Assembly (NCBI RefSeq): GCF_009017415.1
Contig: NC_092404.1
Span: 2,852,001 to 2,916,000 of the forward strand
Length of the DNA stretch: 64,000 nucleotides
Direction of reading: 5' to 3'
DNA from: Aspergillus flavus
Lineage: Eukaryota; Ascomycota; Eurotiomycetes; Eurotiales; Aspergillaceae
Every line of letters starts with the position of its first letter. Position 1 is the first letter of the stretch. A program made the translations under genes and the position numbers. Below are positions 37,482 to 49,867 of the stretch, piece after piece. The notes under the pieces were generated by a model that saw only the letters and a list, made by a program, of their open reading frames with translations, made no database searches and was not told the DNA's origin.

Positions 37482-39381
37482 GGAGCTCCTTTCCGGATTT
37501 ACCATAGAAACTTGATTCCCGTGGGCATTTTGCGATAGATTTGTTGCTTTATCTGCATTGACATGCCTGTTTTCTTCTTTTCGACCTCCCCAGGTGCCTG
37601 GTGGACACGGTGCAACGGTGTTATGGTTCCTTTTTCTTATGAGCCATCTGTCGATTCCCCCGGAGGCTGATGGATGATAAGAATGTGATGTCCGACATGT
37701 TTATGCCATTATGTATCTCTTATCGTGTTTGTTGTCTTGCATTGGTTTTTGGGCCATGGTTGATTGTGATTTTCTCATACCCTTTTGATGCACAGTCGAT
37801 CCCCTGTACATAACGTGTTTTGCATATACATATTGTAGGCTTCATGACCTACTGTTTATCCATTGACTCCGTTTCTTTGCGCCGACGTAGACTCATCATG
37901 TGATGGGCATTTGGATGAAGCTAACCTCACAGACAGCTCAGTTTGCTCCGTGTGATTTTGGTCGGTGAGTGATCGATGTGTTTCCTTTATCAGGGTAATG
38001 ACAAGCTCTGGAGCAGCAAATCCGCTTCGATTGATGGTCACCGAACGCTTTTCAACTCGAGGCCCAAACGACATCATGGTCAAGGGTGCGTTCCAGACGG
38101 CCAGGCCACTACATTGAAGGGGATTTCGAATGATTCCCGCGCCATTGAACGGTTATGGATCAACTTCATATACACGCCTTTGGGCGTGCCTGAGGCAAAT
38201 TGTCCTTCGCGGGATCACTCCATTACTCTCATGCCTCGATAGACGTACCAGTCGAACCAAGATATCATCTTGGCGTCTCATATACATCGGCAAGCACGGG
38301 CACCAACGCTTCGTGTGCTGGGAATGGTGTCGGGTCCCATCACCAACAATTGCAGCAAGGCTTAAATCATGACCAGCTAAGCAGGTAAAGGTAAGGCAAG
38401 AATTGTACGCACTAAAAGTCTCATTACCCGCTTCACAGAGATACATCTTTCTAGTAAGATCCGCCGGAAAGTAACGCGTTTACTTTTTGTCCTTCACTCA
38501 AAGGACTTGTTAAGACCACAATCTGCACATGGTGATCTTGAATTAGACTCGGGCTACGGCGGAGCGAACTCTCTCGTCTTTGCTGATATGCATCTTACCA
38601 TTGATACAAGGATGGAGCAGGTCAATATTCATACGAAGGGCTTACTGGCTCTAGAGACCTCACATATTTCTGGACGCATCCAGTGCATATGTTTTCTGCC
38701 CAGTCAAGTTGCCATATATTCTTGATACTTCTCAAGCCGTGGATGTTTCCCTTTGAAACGAAGGGACGACAAGGGTTAGGCCTCGTTATATAGAGTATTG
38801 CTCCTCGCGTGCAGAAGCATTGAAAGTCGTTTCATGTGCGGTATTCAGATGAACCGCATCGAATGGTTTATATGTGTTCGATTTAACCGCCGTCGAATAT
38901 CGATCGCAGAATCGGGTATAAACCAGGAAAGCTAACTTACTCTCTTCTTAACATCCGGACTTGCCGCTTATTAACGTGTTCCAAGGCATGTGCACTATTA
39001 TATAGTACATGAGCTCAACATCATTCAGCTTTGGAAGACTTGGTAACATTTGTGATATCGTCCCAGCTTGTCGAGAGTTGTATAGTACCCATTTTGGCGA
39101 TTGTACCAAAGGACAAAATACTTCTCACAGCAATTGGTCATCTTTATTGACAGGAAATATAAAAATGAACATAATCAGATATCTCTCTATGCTATAGACC
39201 TTATTACTTCGATTGTAGATGTGTTGGTGCTGTACGATTAGATAAACTCCACTCGGTCTACATATACACAAGCTTCGAGAACAAGTTCATCACTGCAATT
39301 GATATGTTATAAAGAGCCTTAAGAGTATATCATAACGCTTCTACCAAATCGAAGTCACCAGCCACCAAAACACGCAGTAAA
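37482..39381. other. intergenic, no gene recognised
   Basis: About 1.9 kb between BEM1 and the rhodopsin-like gene. Frames up to 97 codons (38153-38446 minus, 38507-38725 plus) are unsupported. It contains the 3' ends of both flanking genes. Confidence 0.45.
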
Positions 39382-40795
39382 TCACTCCACCTTAACCTCC
39401 CACTGCGTCCGCCTGATAATCGCATGCTGACTTCCATCACTGTCGATACTCCTCATCTCAGCATCGTCAAGGGCACGATTCTGATGCGACTTCTGTGTAT
39501 TGACCCCATCACTCAAGCCCCCCGATACTGTTGTGACCGTCTGACATTGCCCTCTGGAATTAAACCGAGATTTTGCACCAGGCAGCTCCTCATTTCCCAC
39601 TCGGGAACCTCGCTCCATCGACTGGAGCGCATAGCTCCCTGCCGAGCGAGACCGACTGTAGTAAGTGCCACCTGGCTCACAGTCCATGTGCGTTGTGGCA
39701 CCCATGTTCAAGTCGAATACCTGGAGGAACTTGCGAAGGCACGGAAATGTGGCCGACATAAGGGAAAAGTGCATTGCCACTTCTGTAACCACGACGGTGT
39801 CGGTGATTGTGAACGTCGGGTTGGCGGCATTGTCTGCTGTCGTGCTTTGCTGGAGGAGTACGAGACGCACAATGATGGGGATTGTTGCTCTATGACGGTT
39901 AGTAGTGACAGGTTATAGATCATGGATACGTACAGCAACTGAAGCGAAAAGGCCATCACCACGGTTATCTTGGTCGCTGAGGCCACGCGTAGATCCCACA
40001 CCATTAGAATGACCATGCATGGAAGGAGAAGCTCAATGAAGATGTTTCCCGCCTCAACTGCCGTCCATTGGGCAAACTGATAGCATTGTTAGATATGGCC
40101 CTTGTTCGGTGAAGACAATGATCATACCATGCTGCCACAATGATCTACTGCCCCGACGTTCCATGGCATGGGAAGTTTGCATTGAAATGCAATCAGGAAC
40201 AGCGAGATGACTCCCCAGAGAAGGATGAATCCAGTCAGAAGTTGGCTCGCTTTTAGATGGAGTTTCGTTCTGGTAAGACGCGCGATGAGGAGGGAGATTG
40301 AGACCTTGGACGAACAGACGACGACGGGATACAGGAGCCAGGCGACGTAGATGCCCTAACAGAACGCCAAAGTCAGTCGTCCAAGTAACTTGGTCCACAG
40401 ATACTTGGCTTTCTTACCTTTAGTCCAGATTCGACTTGATCATCGGTGAGCAAAGCTTCTTTCTTACCGATCCCGTTTCGTACGGCTTGGAGAATCACGG
40501 CTGTTTGCACGGTCCCGATGATCTGAGTATCATCTCGTCAGCTGGCAATGACTAGATTGCAGAATGTGATGTTTACCGTCCCGAATACGGCGGCTACATC
40601 GTCTAAGCCAAAGGGGGGATTCAGCTTCAAGCGGAGATACACCCTGATGCCAATGATGAGAATTGACCAGCTCAGGCCAATCAGAGCCGCAATAATGATG
40701 AAGGCGCTATGGTCATCGGGTGTCACTTGGACGTAGGAGTCTCCATCTGGGTTGCCGGACGACATCAGGAACGCACATTCCCGGAGTCGAGTCAA
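39382..40795 (-). CDS. fungal rhodopsin-like integral membrane protein
   Basis: Five exons (40795-40577, 40522-40418, 40355-40128, 40076-39934, 39889-39382) join in phase to 400 aa. A second possible start lies 10 codons in, at 40765. Seven hydrophobic segments are visible, with family-typical features: YLRLKLNPPFGLDDVAAVFG in the first loop, GIYVAWLLYPVVVCSSKVSI, and TEVAMHFSLMSATFPCLRKFL in the last helix. A Ser/Arg-rich cytoplasmic tail follows. These SAT4/PTH11-related proteins are often near secreted or secondary-metabolite genes, but their ligands are mostly unknown. No retinal-binding lysine motif is claimed. Confidence 0.85.
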
Positions 40796-41782
40796 GCAAA
40801 AGGATCAATCTTGCAATGAAGACCCGGAGAGCCAGACGAAAGCATTATCTATTTCTATGAAGGCCGCCTCTTCTGAGCCAGGGGATATCGTCCAACATTC
40901 CATAAGGGAAAAGAGAACTATACTAGTGAAGTTTCTCTGGTGCGGTCCTCCGGCATCGGGCTGTGTTAACTGTTGGATACTGGGTCCAACGCACGACTAA
41001 AGTGCCAATTGGGTTTTAGTCGAGTGGGATTGAAATTAACGTGAATAGGGACCCTTTTTCGATGTAACTCTTTTGGTTTATGCTCACCGAAGGAATTAAT
41101 CCCTGCATCTGTATAGTAATAGCTGCAATACCCCTAACACTGCCAGTCCCGTCGGCAGTAGGCGCATGAACTTAGCCTATGGACATTACCTTAAACTGTA
41201 CTAGATTGTCATCATTTCAATGCCATTTTTATACAAGTTCCTGTCTTTCTGATCTCTTTCCTCTTGTTCTTTAGTGGTATTATGTCAATATGCAAAAGCC
41301 GACACGGAGTCGTAACGACGGCTGTTGGAACTAGAGACAATCCACAACGAAATCGCCCCCATGCCAGAAAGAGACTTACCTTGACGAAAGTTACACATTT
41401 GTCACTAGGATCTTGGCTCGGAAGAGTTTGCACGGCAGATCCCATTCGTGGCGGGGCGATCCTGTATCTATTAGTAGTTAAATGCAACGTTATACGGGTA
41501 GTGAGCCCATTCGTGCCCTAACTCGCCGGCCTAGACTGTTAAAACCGTTTTGGCGCAACCTTAACAGAAAAGGTCCACTATAGCCCCCTGTCAAAACCCT
41601 TCATCGTTACTTGTAGTCTCTTGCACTATTTACGTACATGTTACTAGCCCCGTTGTGACTTGAACCTAGAACGGTCAGAGAAGAATGTGAAAAAGAGCAA
41701 ACTCAACAACACCCTCTCTCTACAACTCCCCCCCTTTACCTTACCTTCGTTGTAGCCCTCTCTCTCTCTCTCTCTCGTCAAT
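40796..41782. promoter_or_regulatory. divergent promoter of rhodopsin-like gene and permease
   Basis: About 1 kb between two divergent starts. A CT repeat (about 41757-41776) lies directly before the permease ATG. No gene is recognised. Confidence 0.5.
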
Positions 41783-43839
41783 ATGCTATCCAGTGGACAG
41801 CTGGAACTGAAGGATATCGGCTCGGCGCGTTCTCCACATGTAGAAGAGAGAAATGGTTCTCTTGACCCCGACTTGTCCGACGATGTTAAGGCAGGCTTCA
41901 CCGTGAATGACCAGCGGGATATGCAGCGCATGGGCAAGAAGCAGGAGTTACGGGTCTGTATATCTGGGGTCTACGGTTTTCCGACAGTACTGACTCAGCA
42001 TCTAGAGGAACTTCCGCATGGCCAGCACTATCGGTTTCACGACTTGCGTCATGGGGACATGGGAGATTTTATTGACGTATACTACCCGTCTTACACGTTT
42101 GATCTAGTACGAAGGCTAACCCGAAGCCAGATCCAACACCCCTGGTCTGACAGCTGGTGGACGACCTGCTCTGTTTTGGTCCCTAGTATGGGCATACTGC
42201 GGGCAGTTCTTCATCGTGCTCTCTATGGCAGAGATGTCATCCATGTAAGCATGGTTGCTGCTCTTGGGATTGTAATCTGACCATGTCTAGGGCACCTACA
42301 GCGGGAGGACAGTACCATGTAAGTCACGTATAGAAAGAGTAACTCATTGGACTTTGTTGACATGCTGGGCAGTGGGTTTCCGAATTCGCTCCTCGGGCCT
42401 ATCAGAAGTTCCTCAGTTATGCCTCTGGTAAGTACATGCAGATGTTCCTCATTATGTTCAATACTGAGTGTGATAGGATGGCTCTCAACGATCTCCTGGC
42501 AGAGCATCGTCGCCCTTGATGCTTACCTGGCTGGAACGATAGTGCAAGGCCTCATCTCATTGAACGACGACGGTTACACGCCGGCGCGTTGGCAGGGAAC
42601 ATTGCTTGTCTTTGCTGCAGCAATCGGCATGTCGTTATTCAATATCTTCGGTGCGAAGCATCTGCCCCTGGCGGAAGGAATCTTCGTTACTTGTCATTTC
42701 TTCGCTTTCATTCCCGTGATCGTCACCCTGCTTGTGCTCGCTCCGAAGGCCAAGGCAGAAGATGTTTTCACTGGGTTTACAGATTATGGGTCCGGATGGC
42801 CATCTGTCTCATGGACGGTCATGGTCGGCCAGGTATCTTGCATGTTTGTCGTGCTAGGTGAGACCTACATCTTGGAGTATCAGAGTTTATGTAGTAGCTA
42901 ATACGCATGTTCCACCTTGCTAGGTTCTGACTCTGTCGCACACATGTGTAAGTGAGGATTGTTAGATCAAACAGAGCTTCTTACTGACATATCGGTAGCG
43001 GAAGAGATTGAAAATGCCAGCGTCATCGTTCCAAAGTCGATGATCTGGGCGTTTCTCCTGAACATCCCCTTCGCGTTTGGTCTGCTCCTTACCTACTTGT
43101 TCTGTATGCCCGACGTGCAAAGCGCTCTCGACTCTCCCACGGGTTTCCCTTTTATCCACGTCTTCCGCGAGGCAGTTAACAATACTGCCGGTGCGACTAT
43201 ACTTGTAGTGATTGTCCTTGTATTGATTGTCATGATCACGATTAGCTCTCTGGCATCGGCTTCGCGGCAGACATTTGCTTTTGCTCGTGATAATGGCCTA
43301 CCTTTTTCAAACTGGCTAGGAGAGGTAGGCTCCATGAAGTTCCTAGTCCGATGTCCGGTTGTTGTTCGTTATAACTTACACGTAGCATTCTCTAGGTCAA
43401 CCCACGACTACATATCCCGGTCAACTCTATCATTGTCACCTGTCTCTTCTCAATGGCAATGTCTCTCATCAACATCGGCTCTACCGTCGCGTTTAACGCC
43501 ATGCTCTCCTTATCAACCACTGCGTTGATGGCCACCTATCTCATCTCTATCGGTTGCATTATTGCTCGTCGTATTTCCTGCAACCCACCACTTCCACCCT
43601 CCCGATGGACGCTGGGACGTTTTGGCATGCCCGTTAACATCTTGGCCATGGTGTATGCCAGCTGGTCTTTCTTCTGGAGTTTCTGGCCCAATGCGTACGA
43701 TGTCAATGCTGAGAATTTTAATTGGGCGTCGGTGTTGTTCGTGGGACTGATGGGAATCTCAACGATTGTGTATTGGACATATGCGAGGAAGCATTATGAT
43801 GGACCGGTGGTTAAGGTGGAGGGAAGGAAGTTCCAGTAG
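41783..43839 (+). CDS. GABA/choline-type amino acid permease (APC family)
   Basis: Nine exons (41783-41953, 42006-42076, 42131-42244, 42291-42318, 42373-42427, 42477-42857, 42924-42947, 42999-43324, 43396-43839) join in phase to 537 aa; exons 4 and 7 are only 28 and 24 nt. The joined protein shows GTWEILLT in helix 1, SMAEMSSMAPTAGGQYHWVS, EEIENASVIVPKSM and SSLASASRQTFAFARDNGLP, all typical of fungal GABA/choline permeases. It should import amino acids or related amines at the plasma membrane with proton symport. The substrate is not defined. Every exon phase agrees, so the gene appears intact despite its many introns. Confidence 0.9.
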
Positions 43840-44591
43840 TCTCTCTAATGGTGAGGACCAGTCTCACAACTACGGAGGTCTGGCTATATTGACGGGTGCA
43901 TGAACTGATATCGATGCTCTTGATTAAAGGTTTTTTGGTGGTGGATGTATGATGCACATTTCTTTCCTTTCTATTTCTTATTCTTCACTTCTTCTTTGAA
44001 TTTTATCATATTGTAATCTGGTTCAATGTTTTGCTACTTTTGTAAGATCACACTTAGACTAGGGTCAATGGCACCTTGAACAAACATTGAGATTGATATT
44101 GCACCACCTCTAAGCCTTTATGGATGACTACCGTGAATTACCTGATAGAGACTTTGTCCATCGATATGATTATCAGGTCTGGTTCAACGTGAGTTCAAGT
44201 GCGTGTCCTTTATTATCATACCGGGCACAAGGTACTGGGCCTCCGCTTTTCAATAGGTGGAAAGTTACAACGGTTGTACCCTGAACAATTGTTGTCTGCT
44301 CTACCTCTGTACACCTCTGGAATACCGTTGACGCTGATATAGTATGCTAGTACCAGTTGCCTTCTCACTTAAATTGACGAAGGCTGAAAAGCCCTTCATT
44401 GCCGGTGGTCCCTGGGTTTGTCGGGTTAGGGTTGAGAATGATAGACTCAGCTTAACCAGTTGGATCGTCACAATTCCATCACCTGACATCACCTGTTACC
44501 TTCTTACACTTCTCCCTTCATATTATCCTCGTTTTTCTTTTTCGCTTTTCTCTCCATAGCCTCATATACCTACTACCGTAAACCTGACACC
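43840..44591. other. intergenic, permease 3' flank
   Basis: About 750 nt; AT-rich at 43960-44060. No gene is recognised; the short frame at 44344-44559 is unsupported. Confidence 0.5.
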
Positions 44592-45527
44592 ATGAATGAA
44601 CCGGCTTCTGAACCTGAGGGCTACCCCGAACTGGAGGAAGAGACACTGCGGCACATAGAAGGAAAGGTTTATGTCGTCGGTGCTAAAGAGTATCGTTTGG
44701 ACCGTCTCGTGGGAGAAAGCATGAACGTCTCTTACAATCAGCGACGCGCAGTGTTCTGGGCGACTAGGGCCAGTGACAGCCTTGAGGCCATCATCAAGTT
44801 CTTTATTGAGTGCAGCTCCAGAATCTTCCCTATTTCCTTTGAAAAACAAAGGTTTAAAACATGCTGAAGCTAACCGAGAGACAACCGTAGGCAACACCCC
44901 ATTCTCGCCACTGTGGACATACGCCGGCGCATCTTCTGCCGGCTCGGACGTACCGCCATCGAGGCTGAGATAAAAGCACTCGAGGCAGGGGAAGATGTGA
45001 AGGGCCTCCCACACATTCTCGAACGTTGCAGCGATGTGCAAGGCCCGGAATTTGAGTATCCTGGGGGAGTGCTGGACATCGTGGCTATGACCCGGCTTCC
45101 CGGTTATCCGCTGGATCTCTTTCAAGGCCAGCTTGAGCCGTGGGAGGTGGATTATGCCAAAGGCGAAGTGCTGCGGATAGTTAGGTAGGTAAAGACCAAC
45201 TAACCTATCAGTTGCGCCCTAGTTCGTGAGGATCGGATTGCTAATCCCGGAGGCTTCGGCAGGGAACTGAGGCAACGGGGCCGGGCGTATACCCTGGGGG
45301 ACCCCAGTAAGGTTATCCTTGACAGACAGGGCTTACAAGTGTATGGAAGGTGTCCTTTATCCTGCCTGCCTTCACCATTGTGACTAAACTCCGATAGGGG
45401 AATCTGCTCTCTCGGACGTGCAATCGCCACCCCTCGCCGCGAGTGGCCTATTAGCGAAAACACCAATGTCATCCAGCAGCTGGGGAGGGAAATTTGGTGG
45501 ATTTACGGACAATCGCGAGATACATAG
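44592..45527 (+). pseudogene. small kinase-like/APH-like protein, broken or mis-spliced
   Basis: Exon 1 (44592-44851) joins across a 39-nt intron to a second exon from 44891 that reads DIRRRIFCRLGRTAIEAEI, LPHILERC and VLDIVAMTRLPGYPLDL. A TAG then closes the frame at about 45186. The frame resumes in phase only if 45185-45211 is removed. That 27-nt piece begins GTAGGT, contains CTAAC and ends CAG, but is too short for a normal intron. Beyond it the frame reads NPGGFGRELRQRGRAYTLGD, then a 3' exon (CSLGRAIATPRREWPISENT) ending at 45527. The layout suggests the degenerate fungal kinase-like proteins that lack parts of the lobes. Function is not assigned. Confidence 0.5.
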
Positions 45528-46493
45528 TGCTGTGCATCCGGATACCATTTGCAGCTAATCTATCAGCTCTCCTGTTGGCCCTGGTATGCTGCTGGTGGGA
45601 TCATAGATTAGAATTCCTGGTACTCGAGGACGCATGAAGAATTCAAGGAAACTTTTCTACTACTCGAATAAAATGGAAGTCTAACCTGATAATACAAAGA
45701 TAAAATAATATGCAACAGGAGGGATTTGCTATAGCTACCACAGCTATATTAAATATTCTGAGCTGTCTTGCAGTGCAGTATGGTTTATATAAGAAGTAGA
45801 ATAACTTATATTATATCTACACAAAGCACCATGGGACTGGCATATACGGGAGATTCAGTATGAAGGAACTGTTCTTTTTCATGTTCATTTGATACCCAAC
45901 CCCGGTTGGATATTTCTAACATATGAATTAGGAATTTTGCTCTTCTTCATGCTCCCTGTCTTAACTTTCTAGGCTTTGCTAGGCCTTCCTCTTGGTCTTA
46001 TCATTGTAGGTTACCATGATGCCCACCTCTTATATGCCGACAAGTAGTATCCGGTGAGAATCGCTAGAAGACCAGCATAACCCAAAGTCATGCAGTGAAC
46101 TGTGCTCTAAGATACTGTGCTTTTCCTGACCACGCACTGACTTGCTCCAGGAACTGAATAAGATGGGACTCCATCCTGAGGGCGGAGACAAAATCTGGGA
46201 TAACTTCACTGTAGACAATGAGGGACCGATACAACATAATCACAAGTGGCTTTAGGGCTTGGGAACACGAAGAATGAGAGAAGTACTAGTTTCTATGGTT
46301 CTATCTAGTTCTTCCGCAAGATCCACTGTTCTCAATCTATGTTTAACAGTCTTAGGAAACCTAAGGTGAACTTACCAACTTCAGCTGTATGAAGCAATGT
46401 ATCATAGAAGAAGAGATTACCGCACTAACCACTATCTACCACACAATAAACGAAGTCAGGTTCAAGTACACCCCACTAGAGCTAACGGGAAAG
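45528..46493. other. AT-rich intergenic with one coding-like scrap
   Basis: AT-rich from 45650 to 45830. A plus-strand frame at 46142-46255 (ELNKMGLHPEGGDKIWDNF, ending in TAG) has protein-like composition but no recognised family; it may be a relic exon. Confidence 0.4.
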
Positions 46494-47984
46494 CTATAAT
46501 CGCTCTTTGCCCGGCTTTCTAGCAGAGCGAAACGCGCCGAGAGGCTTGATAGTCTTGAACCACTCTTCACCAAGGACAAGGTGATCGCGCTTATCCATTG
46601 ACTGTCTCTTCTCAGCCCACTCCCTCTCCGCAATGGCAAAGCTTTGGACTTCTTTCCCCAGCCATGCGGAACTAATTTCAGCGGCCTCGGCCACATTTTC
46701 AAAAGGGAATAGATGGCTGCCCTTTGGTATCACGGCTTCTTTTACCTTCCCCTGCGAGTCTCCTCCACTCCCTCCAATGCCGTGACCACATATTTTGATC
46801 CCTTCACGGACCTCATCGAGTCGAAGATAGCTTTTCTCTCCCAGAACCTATATCATCGACGGTCGAAGGGTTGGAAGACGAAAGAACGTCGCGCGTGGCT
46901 CCGGGCAATACATAGGGAAAAAAGCAGCAATGGGGTCCATCTCGGCATGAGTTGAACGGTCAATCTGAATTCGACCGTCTAGTGTGCGTGCAGAGAAGTT
47001 TTCACGTATCTGAGCGATCATATCTTGGTACCTAGAAGTAGTTAGAGTCACAGGTGGATTGGCAGGATTACTCCCTTCCAAGGACTCGGGATACAGTTCC
47101 GTTGGGAGGTCACGAAATCCAAACTTCGTCGTGCGATCCACACAGCGGGGGTCCATCTTAGGGAACATCTCTTTATAGACTTCCGTAGCAGCTTGACAAT
47201 TTAGCCAGACGTCCTAACAGTATAATGTAAAATTAATAGCACTTAGGGGGTCGGATCCAAAACCCATGGGTAGAGGGTTCAATTGGATCACCGGATCCAA
47301 GAGGATAAGAGTAGTAAAGAGCCGCGGATATAGAAAGACCAAATTAGTTCTAGGTCAGTCGAAGTCATGTTAGACTGTCTCGCATCGAGTCAAGTACACG
47401 GATTTCAAACGTACATGATGTTTCCTCCGAAACTGTGGCCCAGTCCAACCAGTGGCCGGGGCATCTCGTCACGAAAGTAATTGATCATAAAGAGAAGATC
47501 ACAATAATGGTCCATCCAGGAAACTATATTAACAGACCAAAAAAAGGAGTTAAATCCCAGCTCAACAGCTGCCTGGGAATGTTGTGGAACTTACAACCAA
47601 TACTAAGCTTGTCTTCATTAAAAATAGCGCTCATTCCCATGTTTGCCGCTTCTGCAACCCAGATGCTGCGAATCTGGAAACTATTTCGCTCGGCGCGTTG
47701 TAATATTTCATTCCACAGCGGCTCATACAATTCCTGTAGTCAGTTTAGCACTAGCTAACCTTGGGAGGGGACCACGGCGAGTAATCATGGATATACCTTG
47801 GCAAGGCCAACACCGTGATCGTAACGGCCTCTGGGGAGAGCGGCTCTGGTGGGTTTAGAGGCGTATACTGCTTGACATGTAGCCGCAGCACGTCTTCCTG
47901 GCGACCAGCAGTACTGCCAGCATATTCCCGAATGTGACAACCAGGTACGGTATGCTCGGTGATACGGAAGTTGTTCGAGGACAT
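46494..47984 (-). pseudogene. alpha/beta-hydrolase of a secondary-metabolism-associated family, decayed
   Basis: The start at 47984 opens with ITEHTVPGCHIREY, the usual N terminus of this fungal hydrolase family. Later exons give ELYEPLWNEIL, SWMDHYCDLLFMINYFRDEM and GLGHSFGGN, the nucleophile elbow with catalytic Ser. The last exon gives FGFRDLPTELYPESL and, near the end, KGSHLFPFENV with the expected catalytic His. Three faults are visible. The conserved HGVGLAK/ELYEP segment is out of frame near 47810-47822. The piece at 47221-47300 runs into a stop, with no good in-phase donor. An in-frame TAG at 46848-46850 splits the last exon where the family normally has Tyr. Related enzymes sit in secondary-metabolite clusters. 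Confidence 0.72.
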
Positions 47985-48262
47985 TTTGTCAAGTTTTAGT
48001 GTTGGATGGTTGAATGTGGGTGGGAACAAGAAAGAACAAGTAAAGAACAAAGGCTTTCAGGTAGTATTTACTAGTAGAGTCTATTTATACCGATAGTTAG
48101 TAAGATCATTGAATGGCCGTAAAAATCCTAGGATGTGACCAGAGTTCGCCCGCGGCATGTGATCTCAAGCACTGGTGTTTACTTCATCTGAGTATGTTAA
48201 TACCACATAGATAACCTTCAATTCTTCCGTTTCATTTCATCTACGACCCTCCGTCGATATTA

Positions 48263-48901
48263 CTATGCCCACATCGTCGGTACGATGACCTCTTCTGGCC
48301 ATACAGGAAGCGCAGACGCTCGCGGATTCTTCTCTGGAAGGGAGGGATCTACTAGAACAAACTGCGGAAATCTAGCAACACACAGATGCTCCAACAGCCG
48401 ACTCCAGGGATCAGTTCCAGTCTTTGTCTCCAAGGGAATGTTACATCCGTTCTTGTCTTAACCCAGTGGGGGCAACGGGAAGATCCTGGCCTACATGTGG
48501 AGTTAGTGGAAGCGCACTTGGTTAATGCCTTGGCGGCCTGTTGACTCCTGATGGTGCTGCGCGTAGACTTACTTGAAAATCACAAGGAAAATGCGTGAAC
48601 ATCGTTGTTCGTTGAGCATGGTCAACATCAGGTTTACTGAAGTCATATAAGATGGCAGCATTCTGATGACCGAACATGCAGTCAGTGAATGGTATCGATC
48701 CACGTTGCCAAGCAGTTGGCTGCATCCTGGTGGTCAGAGTTTGACCTTCGTCATACAAATTCCGACCAAACGCGACAGGCTTGAATCTATCCCTAAGATG
48801 TATCTATTCCGTCTTCCCTCGGAATGACTGTGTATCAATCAATTACTCACTCCGTATTAGTAACGCTGGACCGAGGCCTGCCGAATCAGGCGCTCTTTCA
48901 T
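48263..48901 (-). pseudogene. unrecognised three-exon gene with two in-frame TAA codons
   Basis: Exons 48901-48851, 48803-48573 and 48490-48263 have lengths 51, 231 and 228 nt, all multiples of three, with consensus donors (GTGAGT, GTAAGT) and acceptors (AATAG, TGTAG). The resulting 170-codon frame is interrupted only by TAA at 48857-48859 and TAA at 48458-48460. It contains FKPVAFGRNLYDEGQTLTTR, FTDCMFGHQNAAILYDFSK, MFTHFPCDFQ, DPWSRLLEHLCVARFPQFV and PVWPEEVIVPTMW. The intact splice signals and phasing argue for a recently inactivated gene. No family is recognised. Confidence 0.5.
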
Positions 48902-49867
48902 CAAAATAACCTTCTTAGTTAGGGCTACTGCTGTCATCTGTCAGAGCTGCCTAGAATAATGCACTCAGCCGGTCTTCTTATAACCACCGAAAGTACCGAA
49001 CTAACATGACGTATGCCCATAACTCCAATGTAGCTCAATAACAGACGCTTGTATAACTCTTCACTCTTCGCGAGTCTCGTTTAGGCGTTACTTTACTAGT
49101 ATACTTCGTGTAGTTCTTGGTTGCGGAGTGGAAGTTATCGGATTCTATTCCGAATGTCCAATATTCATATCTAGAGTACTGACAGCCACGGTCCGCCATG
49201 TAACCCCAATATAGCATATAAATAGCCACTAACAAATTCCGTTCTTAGCAAGTCCTGCGGAGAGGTTGGGCATCGTGTCTCACTCACATTGCAGCCAGAC
49301 TTGCTCTCATCCATCTCCACAGTCCATTCTACAAGCAAGGGCACCGTCGTCGATATCATGGCTTCCCAAGGGACTTTACCGGAGTTCCACTCCATGCCGG
49401 AGAGACAGTATCTGCGTTTCCTATTTTAACTGTATGAACTGCTCACTCGACAACGCTAAATGCTCGACTGTTAGAAGCGCCGATTCAGTCTCCCCCAGTC
49501 CTCTGCCGATGAGGTGTCTGCACCTCCAACCCAGTATTTGAAACATTCGATTTCACCACGGTTAAAATGGTATTGTGGTGTTCATCAGTGCCCATGCAAC
49601 AGGGTTCATTGGCCCGTTCGATTGTCACAGACAACCCGTCTTGGAAAGCTTCATGGTGCAGGTGATTAGCTGGTGCAACAGTGGCATATTGGCAAATCTG
49701 TCGTTGGGTGGTTGAGGATCTGAGGAGGTGTTACCGCGATCAACAGATTTATGTCCTGCTCAACTGGGGGCCGGTTCAAGGGGATATGATGCATTTGAGG
49801 GATTCACAACTTTTTGATACATATATAAGGGAGAATATGATGATATTTGCAAGTGTAGTTATAGACA
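48902..49867. other. intergenic, no gene recognised
   Basis: About 1 kb. Minus-strand frame 49171-49395 and plus-strand frames at 49266-49541 and 49681-49881 are short and resemble nothing recognised. Confidence 0.4.
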
